A program made the position numbers and the translations under genes. The notes beneath the pieces were generated by a model that was given only the letters and a program-made list of their open reading frames with translations, made no database searches and had not been told where the DNA came from. From Clostridia bacterium (GTDB lineage: Bacteria > Bacillota > Clostridia > UMGS1810): 64,000 nucleotides of DNA. How positions within the stretch are numbered: position 1 is the first letter of the stretch; each line of letters opens with the position of its first letter. The DNA is taken from contig JAFUPN010000001.1 in NCBI GenBank assembly GCA_017481205.1, positions 62,001 through 126,000 on the forward strand. The letters are read 5' to 3'. Of the stretch, positions 27,196 through 35,321 are shown one piece after another.

Positions 27196-27946
27196 ATTTT
27201 TTCAGCTCCTCCATATATTCATTCGAAGGGGTTTTGAATTCTTTTTGTTCAATTCCCATTGCCTTTGCCTTTTCTGTTCCTAAGGGATGATAGGGCAGAA
27301 GCTCATATTGTATCACATTATTCAGCTGCTTTGCAAAGGCAGATATTTTGTCAATTTCCTGTTTTATCCCGGGTATAACAGGAGTACGCAATATTATCGG
27401 GATGCCGAGCATGTCGGCTTTTTCTATATTAGCTCTGATTATACCAGGGTCGATACCCACATATTCTCTGTGTATATCCTTGTCCCATATTTTAAGGTCG
27501 CACATTATCAGGTCAAGCTTTGAGATAACAGCTTCGCTGTATATCGCCATTGAGGTTTCAACAGCAGTGTGTATACCCTGACTTTTGCATTTGTCAATTA
27601 ATGTATTTAAAAAATCTGCCTGCATAAAGGGCTCACCGCCGGAGAAGGTCACACCTCCGCCTTTTACATAGTACTGCTTATCATGGAGTATTTGCTCCAT
27701 AACCTCGTCGGATGACATTTCTTTTCCGCAGATGACTTTTGCGCCCGAAAAACACCCTTTACTGCACATTCCGCAGCAGATACATTTTTCCGGATATTCC
27801 AGCAGCTGAGGCTTCGGGTCGATTGTTTCCGGGTTGTGACACCATGCACAGTGCAGAGGACATCCCTTGAAAAACACCGTTGTCCTGAGCCCGGGTCCGT
27901 CATGTACGGAGGAACGCTGTATATCAGCGATTATGCCTGTTTGCAT
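27179..27946 (-). CDS. Glycyl-radical enzyme activating protein (PflA-like), system 2
   Basis: A radical-SAM activase of 255 residues. GCPLHCAWC near residue 29 carries the [4Fe-4S] CxxxCxxC site, and FSGGEPFMQ is the SAM-binding loop. The ferredoxin-like insert is shortened to a single CxxCxxCxxxC set (CICCGMCSKGC); most non-PFL activases, including the one at 18322, have two. It overlaps the GRE start by 17 bp and the preceding oxidoreductase by 16 bp, so its partner is clear. It should generate the glycyl radical on the downstream GRE under anaerobic conditions. Confidence 0.9.
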   Translation of the reverse strand: MQTGIIADIQRSSVHDGPGLRTTVFFKGCPLHCAWCHNPETIDPKPQLLEYPEKCICCGMCSKGCFSGAKVICGKEMSSDEVMEQILHDKQYYVKGGGVTFSGGEPFMQADFLNTLIDKCKSQGIHTAVETSMAIYSEAVISKLDLIMCDLKIWDKDIHREYVGIDPGIIRANIEKADMLGIPIILRTPVIPGIKQEIDKISAFAKQLNNVIQYELLPYHPLGTEKAKAMGIEQKEFKTPSNEYMEELKKYAYIR

Positions 27947-29037
27947 ATGGCTTTCTCTTTTCCGCTTGCATTGCTTTTTATTGCCGCGTCAAGTATTGCC
28001 ATAACCTCCATGTTTGCATCCAGTGTAAGCATTGGATGGATGTCCTCACCGGTGTTTATGTGGTTTGCATAATGACATGGCATATTTTTAAATTTTTCTT
28101 CAAAGGTATATTCCGGGATTTCCACTTCGTTTCCGTATATATCATATGCCTTGACATCAGGCGCATTTTCAGCACCGCCAGTGCACATGATTACTCCGTG
28201 AGTGCACAGAACCATTGGCCCGGAGGGTATAACGGCTCTTGGTGTAGACCATGTACCCTCAATAACAGACATTTTGCTGTCATATTTTATTATAGCCGCA
28301 AAGTTGTCGTCCGTATCCCCAAAGGGAGTGTTAAGATTTGCACCCATGCTCATAATGCTCTTAGCATCCGTTCCCATAAACCATCTTGAGAAGAAGCATC
28401 CGTAGCAGCATATATCAAGGTATACACCGCCGCCCAGCTTTTCACTGTGCCACCAGGTTTTGCTTCTCTGCTCATCAGTCATTTCCTCAGCATTTTCGCT
28501 GACGCCTCTGTGCTTTGCCCCTTTGCCCAAGGGTCCGGTATGACCGTTTATGTATCTGAGCTTTATGGGCTCGCCCACGATTTTGCTGTCCAGTGCCGCT
28601 TTCATTCTGAGTATATATTCACGCCATACAACAGGCCAGTTTACAACAGCCTTGATACCGTATTTGTCTACAACGGCTTTAATTTTGTACGCTTCTTCCA
28701 GGCTGACCGCTACAGGCTTTTCGATAGATACATCCACTCCGCGTTTGGCACATTCCTCAACCACTTCGGGCTTCTGCACATTTTCTGTCAGGATAAATGC
28801 AATATCCGGTTTTATTTCATCAAGCATTTTTCTGTAATCATCACACACATTGCTGCAGTATTTGGTACGCACATTTTCTATGTTCCATTCCGGAGTATAG
28901 CGGAGTGGGGGAATTTTTTCTGCCTGCGACTCAACATCTGCAATTGCCACCAGCTCCATATCTTCTCTTTCGCTGATATACTGGGCAATCTCATTGACAT
29001 GCATGTGTGAAAATCCTATAATAACTGCTTTAATCAT
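27931..29037 (-). CDS. Gfo/Idh/MocA-family protein, atypical GxxHxH type (operon copy 4)
   Basis: A 368-residue protein of the Gfo/Idh/MocA oxidoreductase fold. The N-terminal Rossmann turn is VIIGFSHMHVNEIA, where the usual GxGxxG is replaced by a GxxHxH pattern. The Lys motif is kept in SIEKPVAVS (about residue 110). In the catalytic region GGGVYLDICCYGCFFSRW the customary GxHxxD is missing, so there is no obvious catalytic His. It is most like the copy at 30176. It overlaps the activase gene by 16 bp. It may still bind NAD(P) and a sugar, but activity could differ from ordinary dehydrogenases. Confidence 0.82.
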   Translation of the reverse strand: MIKAVIIGFSHMHVNEIAQYISEREDMELVAIADVESQAEKIPPLRYTPEWNIENVRTKYCSNVCDDYRKMLDEIKPDIAFILTENVQKPEVVEECAKRGVDVSIEKPVAVSLEEAYKIKAVVDKYGIKAVVNWPVVWREYILRMKAALDSKIVGEPIKLRYINGHTGPLGKGAKHRGVSENAEEMTDEQRSKTWWHSEKLGGGVYLDICCYGCFFSRWFMGTDAKSIMSMGANLNTPFGDTDDNFAAIIKYDSKMSVIEGTWSTPRAVIPSGPMVLCTHGVIMCTGGAENAPDVKAYDIYGNEVEIPEYTFEEKFKNMPCHYANHINTGEDIHPMLTLDANMEVMAILDAAIKSNASGKEKAICKQA

Positions 29038-29062
29038 AATTAATTATCCTTTCAATCTATCA

Positions 29063-30172
29063 TTACAGGCTGTCTGCTCTTACCTCTCTGCCCAGCTCTG
29101 CCGATTTATAGAAGCACTCAATTGCCTTGGTTACCTCTATATTCTGATGGCGCTTTATGAGATATTCCTCCTTGCCAGCAAGAGTGTTCATGATATTTCT
29201 GTACATGTATCTATGCTGTTCAAAGGGCACGCCCTTGTATTCGCCGTTGTCAAACCATTTCATATCACATTCCGACTGGAATTTTCCTATGTTTTTGTAA
29301 AGCTTTTCCTTGTTTACACTGAGACCGCCCTTGTCACCGCATATAACCATATCAAGATTGGTTGTAGGCAGATTTATTGCCCATGAGAATTTAAAGTTGA
29401 CAGTCATGCCTCCCTCAAGACGCATGAATCCTGTTGAAAATTCCTCCACGTTAAATTCTCTGTAGTCAAAAGGTCTTGGTGTAAAGGTGCCGTCATATGC
29501 ACCGCTTTCTGCTATGGAGAGCAGTATATCCTCGCCTTTATCTGCAATTTTTGTATAGGCGCTTCCGGACACTGCCTCAACCTTCTTGTCACCAACAATC
29601 CAGAGCAGTGAGTCAATGAGGTGTACACCAAGGTCGCAGAAGGGACCGCCGAAGTTGTGTTCCTTCATATGGAACATACCCCAGGTAGGGATGCCTATTC
29701 TCCTGATAAATTCAATATCCGAGAAGTACACTTCACCCAACTCACCGCTGTCCACCAGCAGCTTTGACTGCTGCATATAGTTTCTCCATCTCATACACTG
29801 GCAGGGGAAGAGCATTTTGCCGCATCTCTCAGCTGTGTCCCACATTTCCTCAGCGTCCTTAACCGTCAGTGCCAGTGGCTTTTCGCAGGCTACATGAGCG
29901 CCTGCCTCAAGGGCTTTTATTGTCCATTCCTTGTGATATACATTTGGTGTGCATACTGCTACAAAGTCCGGCTTTACTTCATCCAGCATTTTCTGCGGGT
30001 CTGTGTAGTATTTGGGCACATTATGTCTTTTCGCGGTTTCTGCGGCTGCCTCTTCGCGGATATCTGCCACTGCCGCTACGTCAACGAGACCTTCTTTTCT
30101 TAATATATTCAGTGCAGGAAAATGCGCACTGTTTGCTATCATACCTGTTCCTATAACTGCTACCTTCAACAT
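29063..30172 (-). CDS. Gfo/Idh/MocA-family NAD(P)-dependent oxidoreductase (operon copy 3)
   Basis: A 369-residue protein with a conventional dinucleotide site (VAVIGTGMIANSAH), the catalytic Lys motif CEKPLALT (about residue 96) and the catalytic His region CDLGVHLIDS (about 180). Members oxidise or reduce hydroxyls of sugars, inositols or sugar phosphates with NAD(P). GGAGG precedes the ATG. It lies 3 bp after copy 2, inside the operon feeding the GRE. It is the most canonical of the four copies. The substrate cannot be read from sequence. Confidence 0.88.
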   Translation of the reverse strand: MLKVAVIGTGMIANSAHFPALNILRKEGLVDVAAVADIREEAAAETAKRHNVPKYYTDPQKMLDEVKPDFVAVCTPNVYHKEWTIKALEAGAHVACEKPLALTVKDAEEMWDTAERCGKMLFPCQCMRWRNYMQQSKLLVDSGELGEVYFSDIEFIRRIGIPTWGMFHMKEHNFGGPFCDLGVHLIDSLLWIVGDKKVEAVSGSAYTKIADKGEDILLSIAESGAYDGTFTPRPFDYREFNVEEFSTGFMRLEGGMTVNFKFSWAINLPTTNLDMVICGDKGGLSVNKEKLYKNIGKFQSECDMKWFDNGEYKGVPFEQHRYMYRNIMNTLAGKEEYLIKRHQNIEVTKAIECFYKSAELGREVRADSL

Positions 30173-30175
30173 GAT

Positions 30176-31258
30176 TTATTCCTCCTCAAATGGTTCTTCT
30201 GCTTTTTCGATATTTCCCGATTCACATGATTTTCTTCCTGCGTCCAATGCCGCCATAACCTTCATATTAAAATCAGCCGTTACCATTTCATACAGCGGCT
30301 TTCCGTCAAGTATAAATTCCGCAATGTTTTTTGCTATATCCTCACTGATTGGCTCACAGTCATATACAGCGTTTGGCTCCGGTGTGGGTACATAGGGGAT
30401 AAAGTTTGTATATACCTTTACCCGGGGCGAAAATCTGTCTGCTACGATAACTCCCTTTTTACCGAATATTACCGGTCCTGTGGGTATCTCGCCGTTGCTC
30501 AGGGTAGACCAGGAGCCTTCTATCAGTCCTATTGCATCGCCAAAGTCTATGGTAAATGCCGAATAATCCTCGCAGTCGGCAAAATCCAGGATGAACCTTT
30601 TGCTCATTCCCGCAACTCTCTTTGCGGTTTTTCCTGTTATCCATGTGGACAGCACACAGCCGTATCCTGCATAGTCGCATATAGAGCCGCCGCCTCTGTC
30701 TCCTCTGTACCACCATAGCTTTGCAAGCTCATCCTTAGGGTGGTTATCCGGAATATACGGTCCGCAGGTGGCAGGACTGCGGTAATGCACTCTTATGACA
30801 TCGCCAATAATTCCGCTGTCGGCAAGCTCCTTTGCCTTACGGAATGACGGGAACCAGGCAATAGGCCAGTTAATAATCAGCTCTGCCTTGCTTGCCTTGT
30901 GTGCTCTGTACATTCTCTTTGCGTCTGCCATAGACAGTGTCATAGGCTTTTCGACTACAGCATGAATATCCATTGATAATACTTCTTCAACAATATCGGC
31001 ATGACCCTTGATATCGGTACATATCACCGCTATATCAATATTCTGCCGCAAAAGCTCTTTGTAATCGTCCCATATTTTCAGTTCAATATTGTCGGGCATA
31101 TTAAGCTTCAGCCGTATCTGATATTCTTCCTCAGTATATGGCGGTACATCAGCTATTCCGACTATTTCGTATACATCGCTCATCCTGTGAAAAACCGGAG
31201 TAAGTGTTTTTACATGGATATGAGCTATACCTATTATTGCTACTCTTAGTTTTTTCAT
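30176..31258 (-). CDS. Gfo/Idh/MocA-family protein, atypical GxxHxH type (operon copy 2)
   Basis: A 360-residue protein of the same fold. The Rossmann turn reads AIIGIAHIHVKTL (GxxHxH instead of GxGxxG), the Lys motif is VVEKPMTLS (about residue 107), and the catalytic region is GGGSICDYAGYGCVLSTW, again with no GxHxxD His. Copies 2 and 4 share WW-x5-GGG-x3-D-x3-YGC-x2-S-x-W and form one subtype. The ATG at 31258 is preferred to the GTG at 31267 because GAGGTG is then spaced normally. It lies 12 bp after copy 1. Confidence 0.82.
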   Translation of the reverse strand: MKKLRVAIIGIAHIHVKTLTPVFHRMSDVYEIVGIADVPPYTEEEYQIRLKLNMPDNIELKIWDDYKELLRQNIDIAVICTDIKGHADIVEEVLSMDIHAVVEKPMTLSMADAKRMYRAHKASKAELIINWPIAWFPSFRKAKELADSGIIGDVIRVHYRSPATCGPYIPDNHPKDELAKLWWYRGDRGGGSICDYAGYGCVLSTWITGKTAKRVAGMSKRFILDFADCEDYSAFTIDFGDAIGLIEGSWSTLSNGEIPTGPVIFGKKGVIVADRFSPRVKVYTNFIPYVPTPEPNAVYDCEPISEDIAKNIAEFILDGKPLYEMVTADFNMKVMAALDAGRKSCESGNIEKAEEPFEEE

Positions 31259-31270
31259 TTTTTTCACCTC

Positions 31271-32362
31271 TCAGAATGTTGTTTTCAGGTCTATTGTTCG
31301 TCCTGTTTCTATAGCTTCGGGAATTTTGCACATTATTTCAAGCACATGGCGTGCGTGCTCAGGAGACAGCACAGGCTTGGTGTCGTTTTCAACTGAATTT
31401 ATTATGTCTCCGAGACAGCAGCACTGGCTTATTAGCTTCTTGGGGATATTTATCCAGTCCATAGGCTCTATCCATCCTCTGATGCCTCTCTCGGGAGAAT
31501 CTATATATACCTCCGGCTTGGGATTTGTCATATACGGCTTGGTAAAGGAGATTGTGCCGCTCTCGCCGAAAATTTCAAGCTGCGGAGCACGGGAAGCCTT
31601 CTGAGAAAAACCGGTGTCTACCATCGCCATTCTTCCTTCGCCGAAATCCAGGGTAATTACGTACTGGTCGGGAAGCATATCTGTTTTAATCTTCTTACCG
31701 TCATAATTGCCGGAGCGCACCTCTCTGGTCGGAGTTGTCACCTTTGCCATACATGCAATTTTCTTTGCCGGTCCCATTACCGAGGTTACAATCTGCAGCC
31801 CGTGGACTCCCATGTCAACCAGTGCTCCTGCGCCCGGCTCAAAAAACCAGCTTGGGTCTGCTTCTCTGTACTGGAAGTATTCGGGTCCGCCATGGGACAT
31901 ATTGCATTTTGCGTAGTAGGGGACACCGATTGCTCCGTCGGCAATCATCTGCTTTGCTATGTTCAGGTCGTATCTCATGGGATGTATCGGTACGCAAACA
32001 AATTTTACATTCATTTTCTCTGCAAGCTCAATTTGTTCTGTAATAGCCTCAACTGTGGGTGCGGCAGGCTTTTGAGAAATAAGGTGCTTTCCAGCAGAGA
32101 GAACAGCCATGTTTATCTCATGATGTGCCTGAATAGAGGCTGCGTCAATGGCTATGTCAAAATCACAGCTTTCTATAAGCTCGTATACAGTTTTATAATG
32201 ATTTGGAATATTATATTTTTCGCAAGCTTCAATAGCGCGCTCCTCCACTATATCAACCGCCGCCACGCAAACAGCATTCGCTTCCTTGCTTATGTTTAGA
32301 AAATACTGTGCGTTAGCAAACATTCCGCAGCCGACAACTGCGACCTTCCATGTCTTTTTCAT
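31271..32362 (-). CDS. Gfo/Idh/MocA-family oxidoreductase (operon copy 1)
   Basis: The first gene of the leftward GRE-2 operon, 363 residues. It has a conventional Rossmann turn (VAVVGCGMFANAQY), the Lys motif as ISQKPAAPT (Gln instead of the common Glu before Lys-Pro, about residue 96), and a catalytic-His region GALVDMGVHGLQ (about 184). It is likely an active NAD(P)-dependent dehydrogenase or reductase of a sugar-like compound. The ATG at 32362 has GAGGTG upstream; an in-frame GTG at 32371 overlaps that site and is rejected. It is divergent from the AraC regulator at 32487. Confidence 0.87.
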   Translation of the reverse strand: MKKTWKVAVVGCGMFANAQYFLNISKEANAVCVAAVDIVEERAIEACEKYNIPNHYKTVYELIESCDFDIAIDAASIQAHHEINMAVLSAGKHLISQKPAAPTVEAITEQIELAEKMNVKFVCVPIHPMRYDLNIAKQMIADGAIGVPYYAKCNMSHGGPEYFQYREADPSWFFEPGAGALVDMGVHGLQIVTSVMGPAKKIACMAKVTTPTREVRSGNYDGKKIKTDMLPDQYVITLDFGEGRMAMVDTGFSQKASRAPQLEIFGESGTISFTKPYMTNPKPEVYIDSPERGIRGWIEPMDWINIPKKLISQCCCLGDIINSVENDTKPVLSPEHARHVLEIMCKIPEAIETGRTIDLKTTF

Positions 32363-32395
32363 TAAAATCACCTCATAAAAGTTAAAAATTTTATA

Positions 32396-32423
32396 TTTAC
32401 ATTTTACATTCCGGTGGTATAAT
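32396..32423 (+). promoter_or_regulatory. Possible promoter of the second AraC-family regulator
   Basis: TTTACA (32396-32401), a 16-bp spacer and TATAAT (32418-32423) in the 124-bp divergent intergenic region. A second AT-rich -10-like sequence lies near 32453. No clear leftward promoter was found; an AraC-activated one often has poor boxes. Confidence 0.5.
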
Positions 32424-32486
32424 AGTAAATGGAATATATTTTCAAATCCTTGTATTATATTAACATCAGAATTGGCGGTGAACGTT

Positions 32487-33404
32487 ATGATTTACAGCTG
32501 CAAATTTGACAAAATGCCTGAAATACACGATTTTTACAGATGTGTGCGCAACACTGTGTGGCAGATTGCAGACAGATACAATATTCTTATTTTCGTGACA
32601 GACGGCAAGTGTCATATATCCTGCGACGGAGAGGAATATGACGTAAGCGAGGGAGAAATATTCTTTATTCCCGCGGGTCATTCCTATGTACGCAGACCCA
32701 TAGACAATGCCATGTGCACCATGCATTACATACATTTTACCTTCGGCGAGGATTTTGTTCAGGAGACCGTCGAAAATTTGGCAAGCGATATTGCGCAGCT
32801 TAAGGAACAGCTTGACCGGGAAATTCTCAGAGGTGAAACCAACATTGCTTATCCTGACAAGGTGTATCTTCAGAATAAGAATACACCTGATAATTTTGAG
32901 GGCATAATGAAAGCCCTTTTGTCGATAAATCTGTTTTCAGAAAAAAGACAGCTTATGTGCAAGCTTCAGTCTGCAATAAATTTAAGCCGTATACTTGCAG
33001 ATATTTCTCAAAAAACACTTGATACTGTATTAACGGACAGAACTCTCAGAAGCATAAGGATTATACCCCCTCATCTCAAAAGAGCGATAGGCTATATTTC
33101 AAGCCATTATTCCGAGCAGATTTCCCTTGAAAATCTTTCTGAGCACTGCAATGTATCTAAGCAGCAGATGATACGATATTTTAAATCCGCCTTCGGTGTG
33201 ACACCGGTTCACTACATAACAGACTATAAGCTTTCCCGCGCAAAGGAGCTGCTGTTTTATCATACTGAGCTTACAATCAAGGAAATAGCTCTTGAGCTTG
33301 GTTTTGACAATCAATCCTATTTCTGCAAGGTTTTTTCACGAAATATGGGAGAGAGCCCGAGTGCATACAGGGAGAGAACGCATAATTTTGTTGAAAGCGA
33401 ATAA
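32487..33404 (+). CDS. AraC-family transcriptional regulator, GRE system 2
   Basis: A 305-residue regulator. The N-terminal cupin domain contains DGKCHISCDGEEYDVSEG and IFFIPAGHSYVRRP, typical of sugar-sensing AraC proteins. The C-terminal double helix-turn-helix includes SLENLSEHCNVSKQQMIRYF (about residue 212) and IKEIALELGFDNQSYFCKVF (about 262). Divergent from the four-oxidoreductase/GRE operon, it is the likely activator responding to the pathway substrate. I chose ATG 32487 with GGCGG 7 bp upstream; a TTG at 32472 is in frame. Confidence 0.87.
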   Translation: MIYSCKFDKMPEIHDFYRCVRNTVWQIADRYNILIFVTDGKCHISCDGEEYDVSEGEIFFIPAGHSYVRRPIDNAMCTMHYIHFTFGEDFVQETVENLASDIAQLKEQLDREILRGETNIAYPDKVYLQNKNTPDNFEGIMKALLSINLFSEKRQLMCKLQSAINLSRILADISQKTLDTVLTDRTLRSIRIIPPHLKRAIGYISSHYSEQISLENLSEHCNVSKQQMIRYFKSAFGVTPVHYITDYKLSRAKELLFYHTELTIKEIALELGFDNQSYFCKVFSRNMGESPSAYRERTHNFVESE

Positions 33405-33445
33405 CAAACGTTACATAAAAAATATCAAAAATACCAAAAAAACTG

Positions 33446-33474
33446 TTGAAAAACACAAATGATTGTAGTATAAT
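33446..33474 (+). promoter_or_regulatory. Promoter of the surface-polysaccharide cluster
   Basis: TTGAAA (33446-33451), a 17-bp spacer and TATAAT (33469-33474), 37 bp before the first gene. No other convincing promoter was noticed in the cluster, whose genes are spaced by at most about 60 bp and often overlap, so most or all of it may be one transcript. Confidence 0.75.
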
Positions 33475-33511
33475 TACTTTTGTATATGTATGCACAAAAG
33501 AAGGTATATAA

Positions 33512-34636
33512 ATGTCAGAAAAGAGAATTTGGCTTTCTTCTCCAACAATGCACGGTGAGGAACAGTTGTTTATAAATGAGGCGTTTGATACAAACTGGAT
33601 TGCGCCCTTGGGAAAAAATGTTACGGAATTTGAAAATGAGATGGCGGCGTACGTAGGATGCAAGTCTGCTGCCGCAGTGACCGCAGGCACCCATGCACTT
33701 CACATGGCTGTAAAGCTTGCGGGGGTCGGCAAAGGCGATATTGTACTTTGCTCTGACCTTACATTTTCGGCAACCGTCAACCCGGTAAGTTATGAGGGCG
33801 GTGTTCAAGTCTTTATAGACTCCGAGCGCGATACATGGAATATGGATCCGGAGATACTTGAATCTGCTTTCAAAAAGTACGGAAGCAAGGTTAAAGCAGT
33901 AATAGCAGCCAATCTGTACGGCACACCCGCAAAGCTTGATGAAATAGCAGATATATGTAGCAGATACAATGCTGTCTTTATTGAAGATGCCGCAGAATCA
34001 CTTTCAGCAAAGTACAAAGGACGTCAGACAGGCACCTTCGGCAGATATAACGCAATCAGCTTCAATGGCAACAAAATCATTACAACCTCCGGCGGCGGTA
34101 TGTTTCTGTCAGATGATGAAGATGCTGTTGCAAAGGTGAGATTCTATTCTACCCAGTCAAGAGACCCGGCTCCTTGGTATCAGCACAGTGAAATTGGCTA
34201 TAACTACCGCATGAGCAACATAGTAGCCGGTATAGGCAGAGGACAACTTATTCATATTGATGAGCATAAAAACCTTAAAACAAAGATTTATAACAGATAT
34301 AAAAAAGCTTTTGCGGATTTACCGGTTGAAATGAATCCGTATACCTCTGACTGTGAGCCAAATTTCTGGTTAAGCTGCTTTACGGTTAACAGAGATTGGG
34401 CAGAAAGAGTAACACCGGAGAAAATACGTCTTGCGCTGGAAAGCGAAAATATTGAGTCCAGACCCATATGGAAGCCTATGCATATGCAGCCTGTATTTGC
34501 AGGGAGAGATTTTGTGACAAATGGTGATAGCGTTGGCGAAGATATATTTGCAAGAGGACTGTGCCTTCCTTCTGATATAAAAATGACCGAGGAAGAACAG
34601 CAGAGAGTTATTGACATAATTAAGGGGTTGTTCTGA
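33512..34636 (+). CDS. DegT/DnrJ/EryC1/StrS-family PLP aminotransferase
   Basis: A 374-residue sugar aminotransferase. FIEDAAESLSAKYKG (about residue 157) and the PLP-lysine region FNGNKIITTSGGGM (about 185) are diagnostic. The closest familiar type is the PglE/UDP-4-amino-4,6-dideoxy-GlcNAc transaminase group, which works with a PglC-type transferase as encoded next. It would amino-modify a nucleotide sugar for the initiating residue of the polysaccharide. The matching 4,6-dehydratase (PglF-like) is not in this cluster. First gene of the cluster; its stop overlaps the next start. Confidence 0.88.
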   Translation: MSEKRIWLSSPTMHGEEQLFINEAFDTNWIAPLGKNVTEFENEMAAYVGCKSAAAVTAGTHALHMAVKLAGVGKGDIVLCSDLTFSATVNPVSYEGGVQVFIDSERDTWNMDPEILESAFKKYGSKVKAVIAANLYGTPAKLDEIADICSRYNAVFIEDAAESLSAKYKGRQTGTFGRYNAISFNGNKIITTSGGGMFLSDDEDAVAKVRFYSTQSRDPAPWYQHSEIGYNYRMSNIVAGIGRGQLIHIDEHKNLKTKIYNRYKKAFADLPVEMNPYTSDCEPNFWLSCFTVNRDWAERVTPEKIRLALESENIESRPIWKPMHMQPVFAGRDFVTNGDSVGEDIFARGLCLPSDIKMTEEEQQRVIDIIKGLF

Positions 34637-35316
34637 TGTATTATAGGTTTTTCAAAAGACCTGTTGACATATTCTGCGCGTTGGCAGCAATAGTAGTTTT
34701 TTCATGGCTTTACATATTGGTGGCTGTTCTTGTTAAAATAAAGCTCGGCAGTCCTGTTATATTCAGACAGCCCAGACCCGGTAAGGATGAAAAGATATTC
34801 AATCTGTATAAATTCCGTACCATGACCGATGAAAGAGACGAGAATGGCGAGCTCATGCCGGATGATGTCCGCCTGACGAAGTTTGGCAAATTCTTACGTT
34901 CCACCAGTCTTGATGAACTTCCTGAGGCTTTTAATATACTTAAGGGAGATATGAGTGTTGTCGGTCCAAGACCTCAACTTGTGCGTGATATGGTGTTTAT
35001 GACAGATGAGCAGCGCTGGCGACATTCTGTAAAACCAGGACTCACCGGACTTGCACAGGTTAATGGCCGCAACGGCATAACCTGGGAGCAAAAACTCAGC
35101 TATGACCTTGACTACATAAAAAAAATCACTTTTATGTCCGATGCAAAAATTGTTTTCCTCACTGTATGGAAAGCCTTTGTAAAACAAGATGGTGTTGCTC
35201 AGGAGGGGATGGATACCGCTGAGGATTTTGGTGATTATCTTTTGAATTCCGGAAAAATAGATGAATATACATATAATAATTTACAAAATAGTGCAATAGA
35301 ATTGATGAGGCAGTAG
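34636..35316 (+). CDS. Initiating sugar-phosphate transferase (PglC/WcaJ-type)
   Basis: A 226-residue monotopic phosphoglycosyl transferase. An N-terminal hydrophobic re-entrant segment (residues 8-32) is followed by KFRTMTDERDENGE, STSLDELPEAFNILKGDMSVVGPRPQ (in two overlapping hallmarks, about residues 94-119) and KPGLTGLAQVNGRN. It transfers sugar 1-phosphate from a UDP-sugar to undecaprenyl phosphate, starting the repeat unit. Size matches the small PglC class rather than the large WbaP class. Its pairing with a PglE-like aminotransferase suggests a bacillosamine-like first sugar. Confidence 0.9.
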   Translation: MYYRFFKRPVDIFCALAAIVVFSWLYILVAVLVKIKLGSPVIFRQPRPGKDEKIFNLYKFRTMTDERDENGELMPDDVRLTKFGKFLRSTSLDELPEAFNILKGDMSVVGPRPQLVRDMVFMTDEQRWRHSVKPGLTGLAQVNGRNGITWEQKLSYDLDYIKKITFMSDAKIVFLTVWKAFVKQDGVAQEGMDTAEDFGDYLLNSGKIDEYTYNNLQNSAIELMRQ

Positions 35317-35321
35317 ATGGT

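Noticed and set aside
28447-29010. A 187-codon open frame on the plus strand opposite oxidoreductase copy 4
   Set aside because: Shadow frame; no recognisable domain, and the minus-strand gene explains the region.
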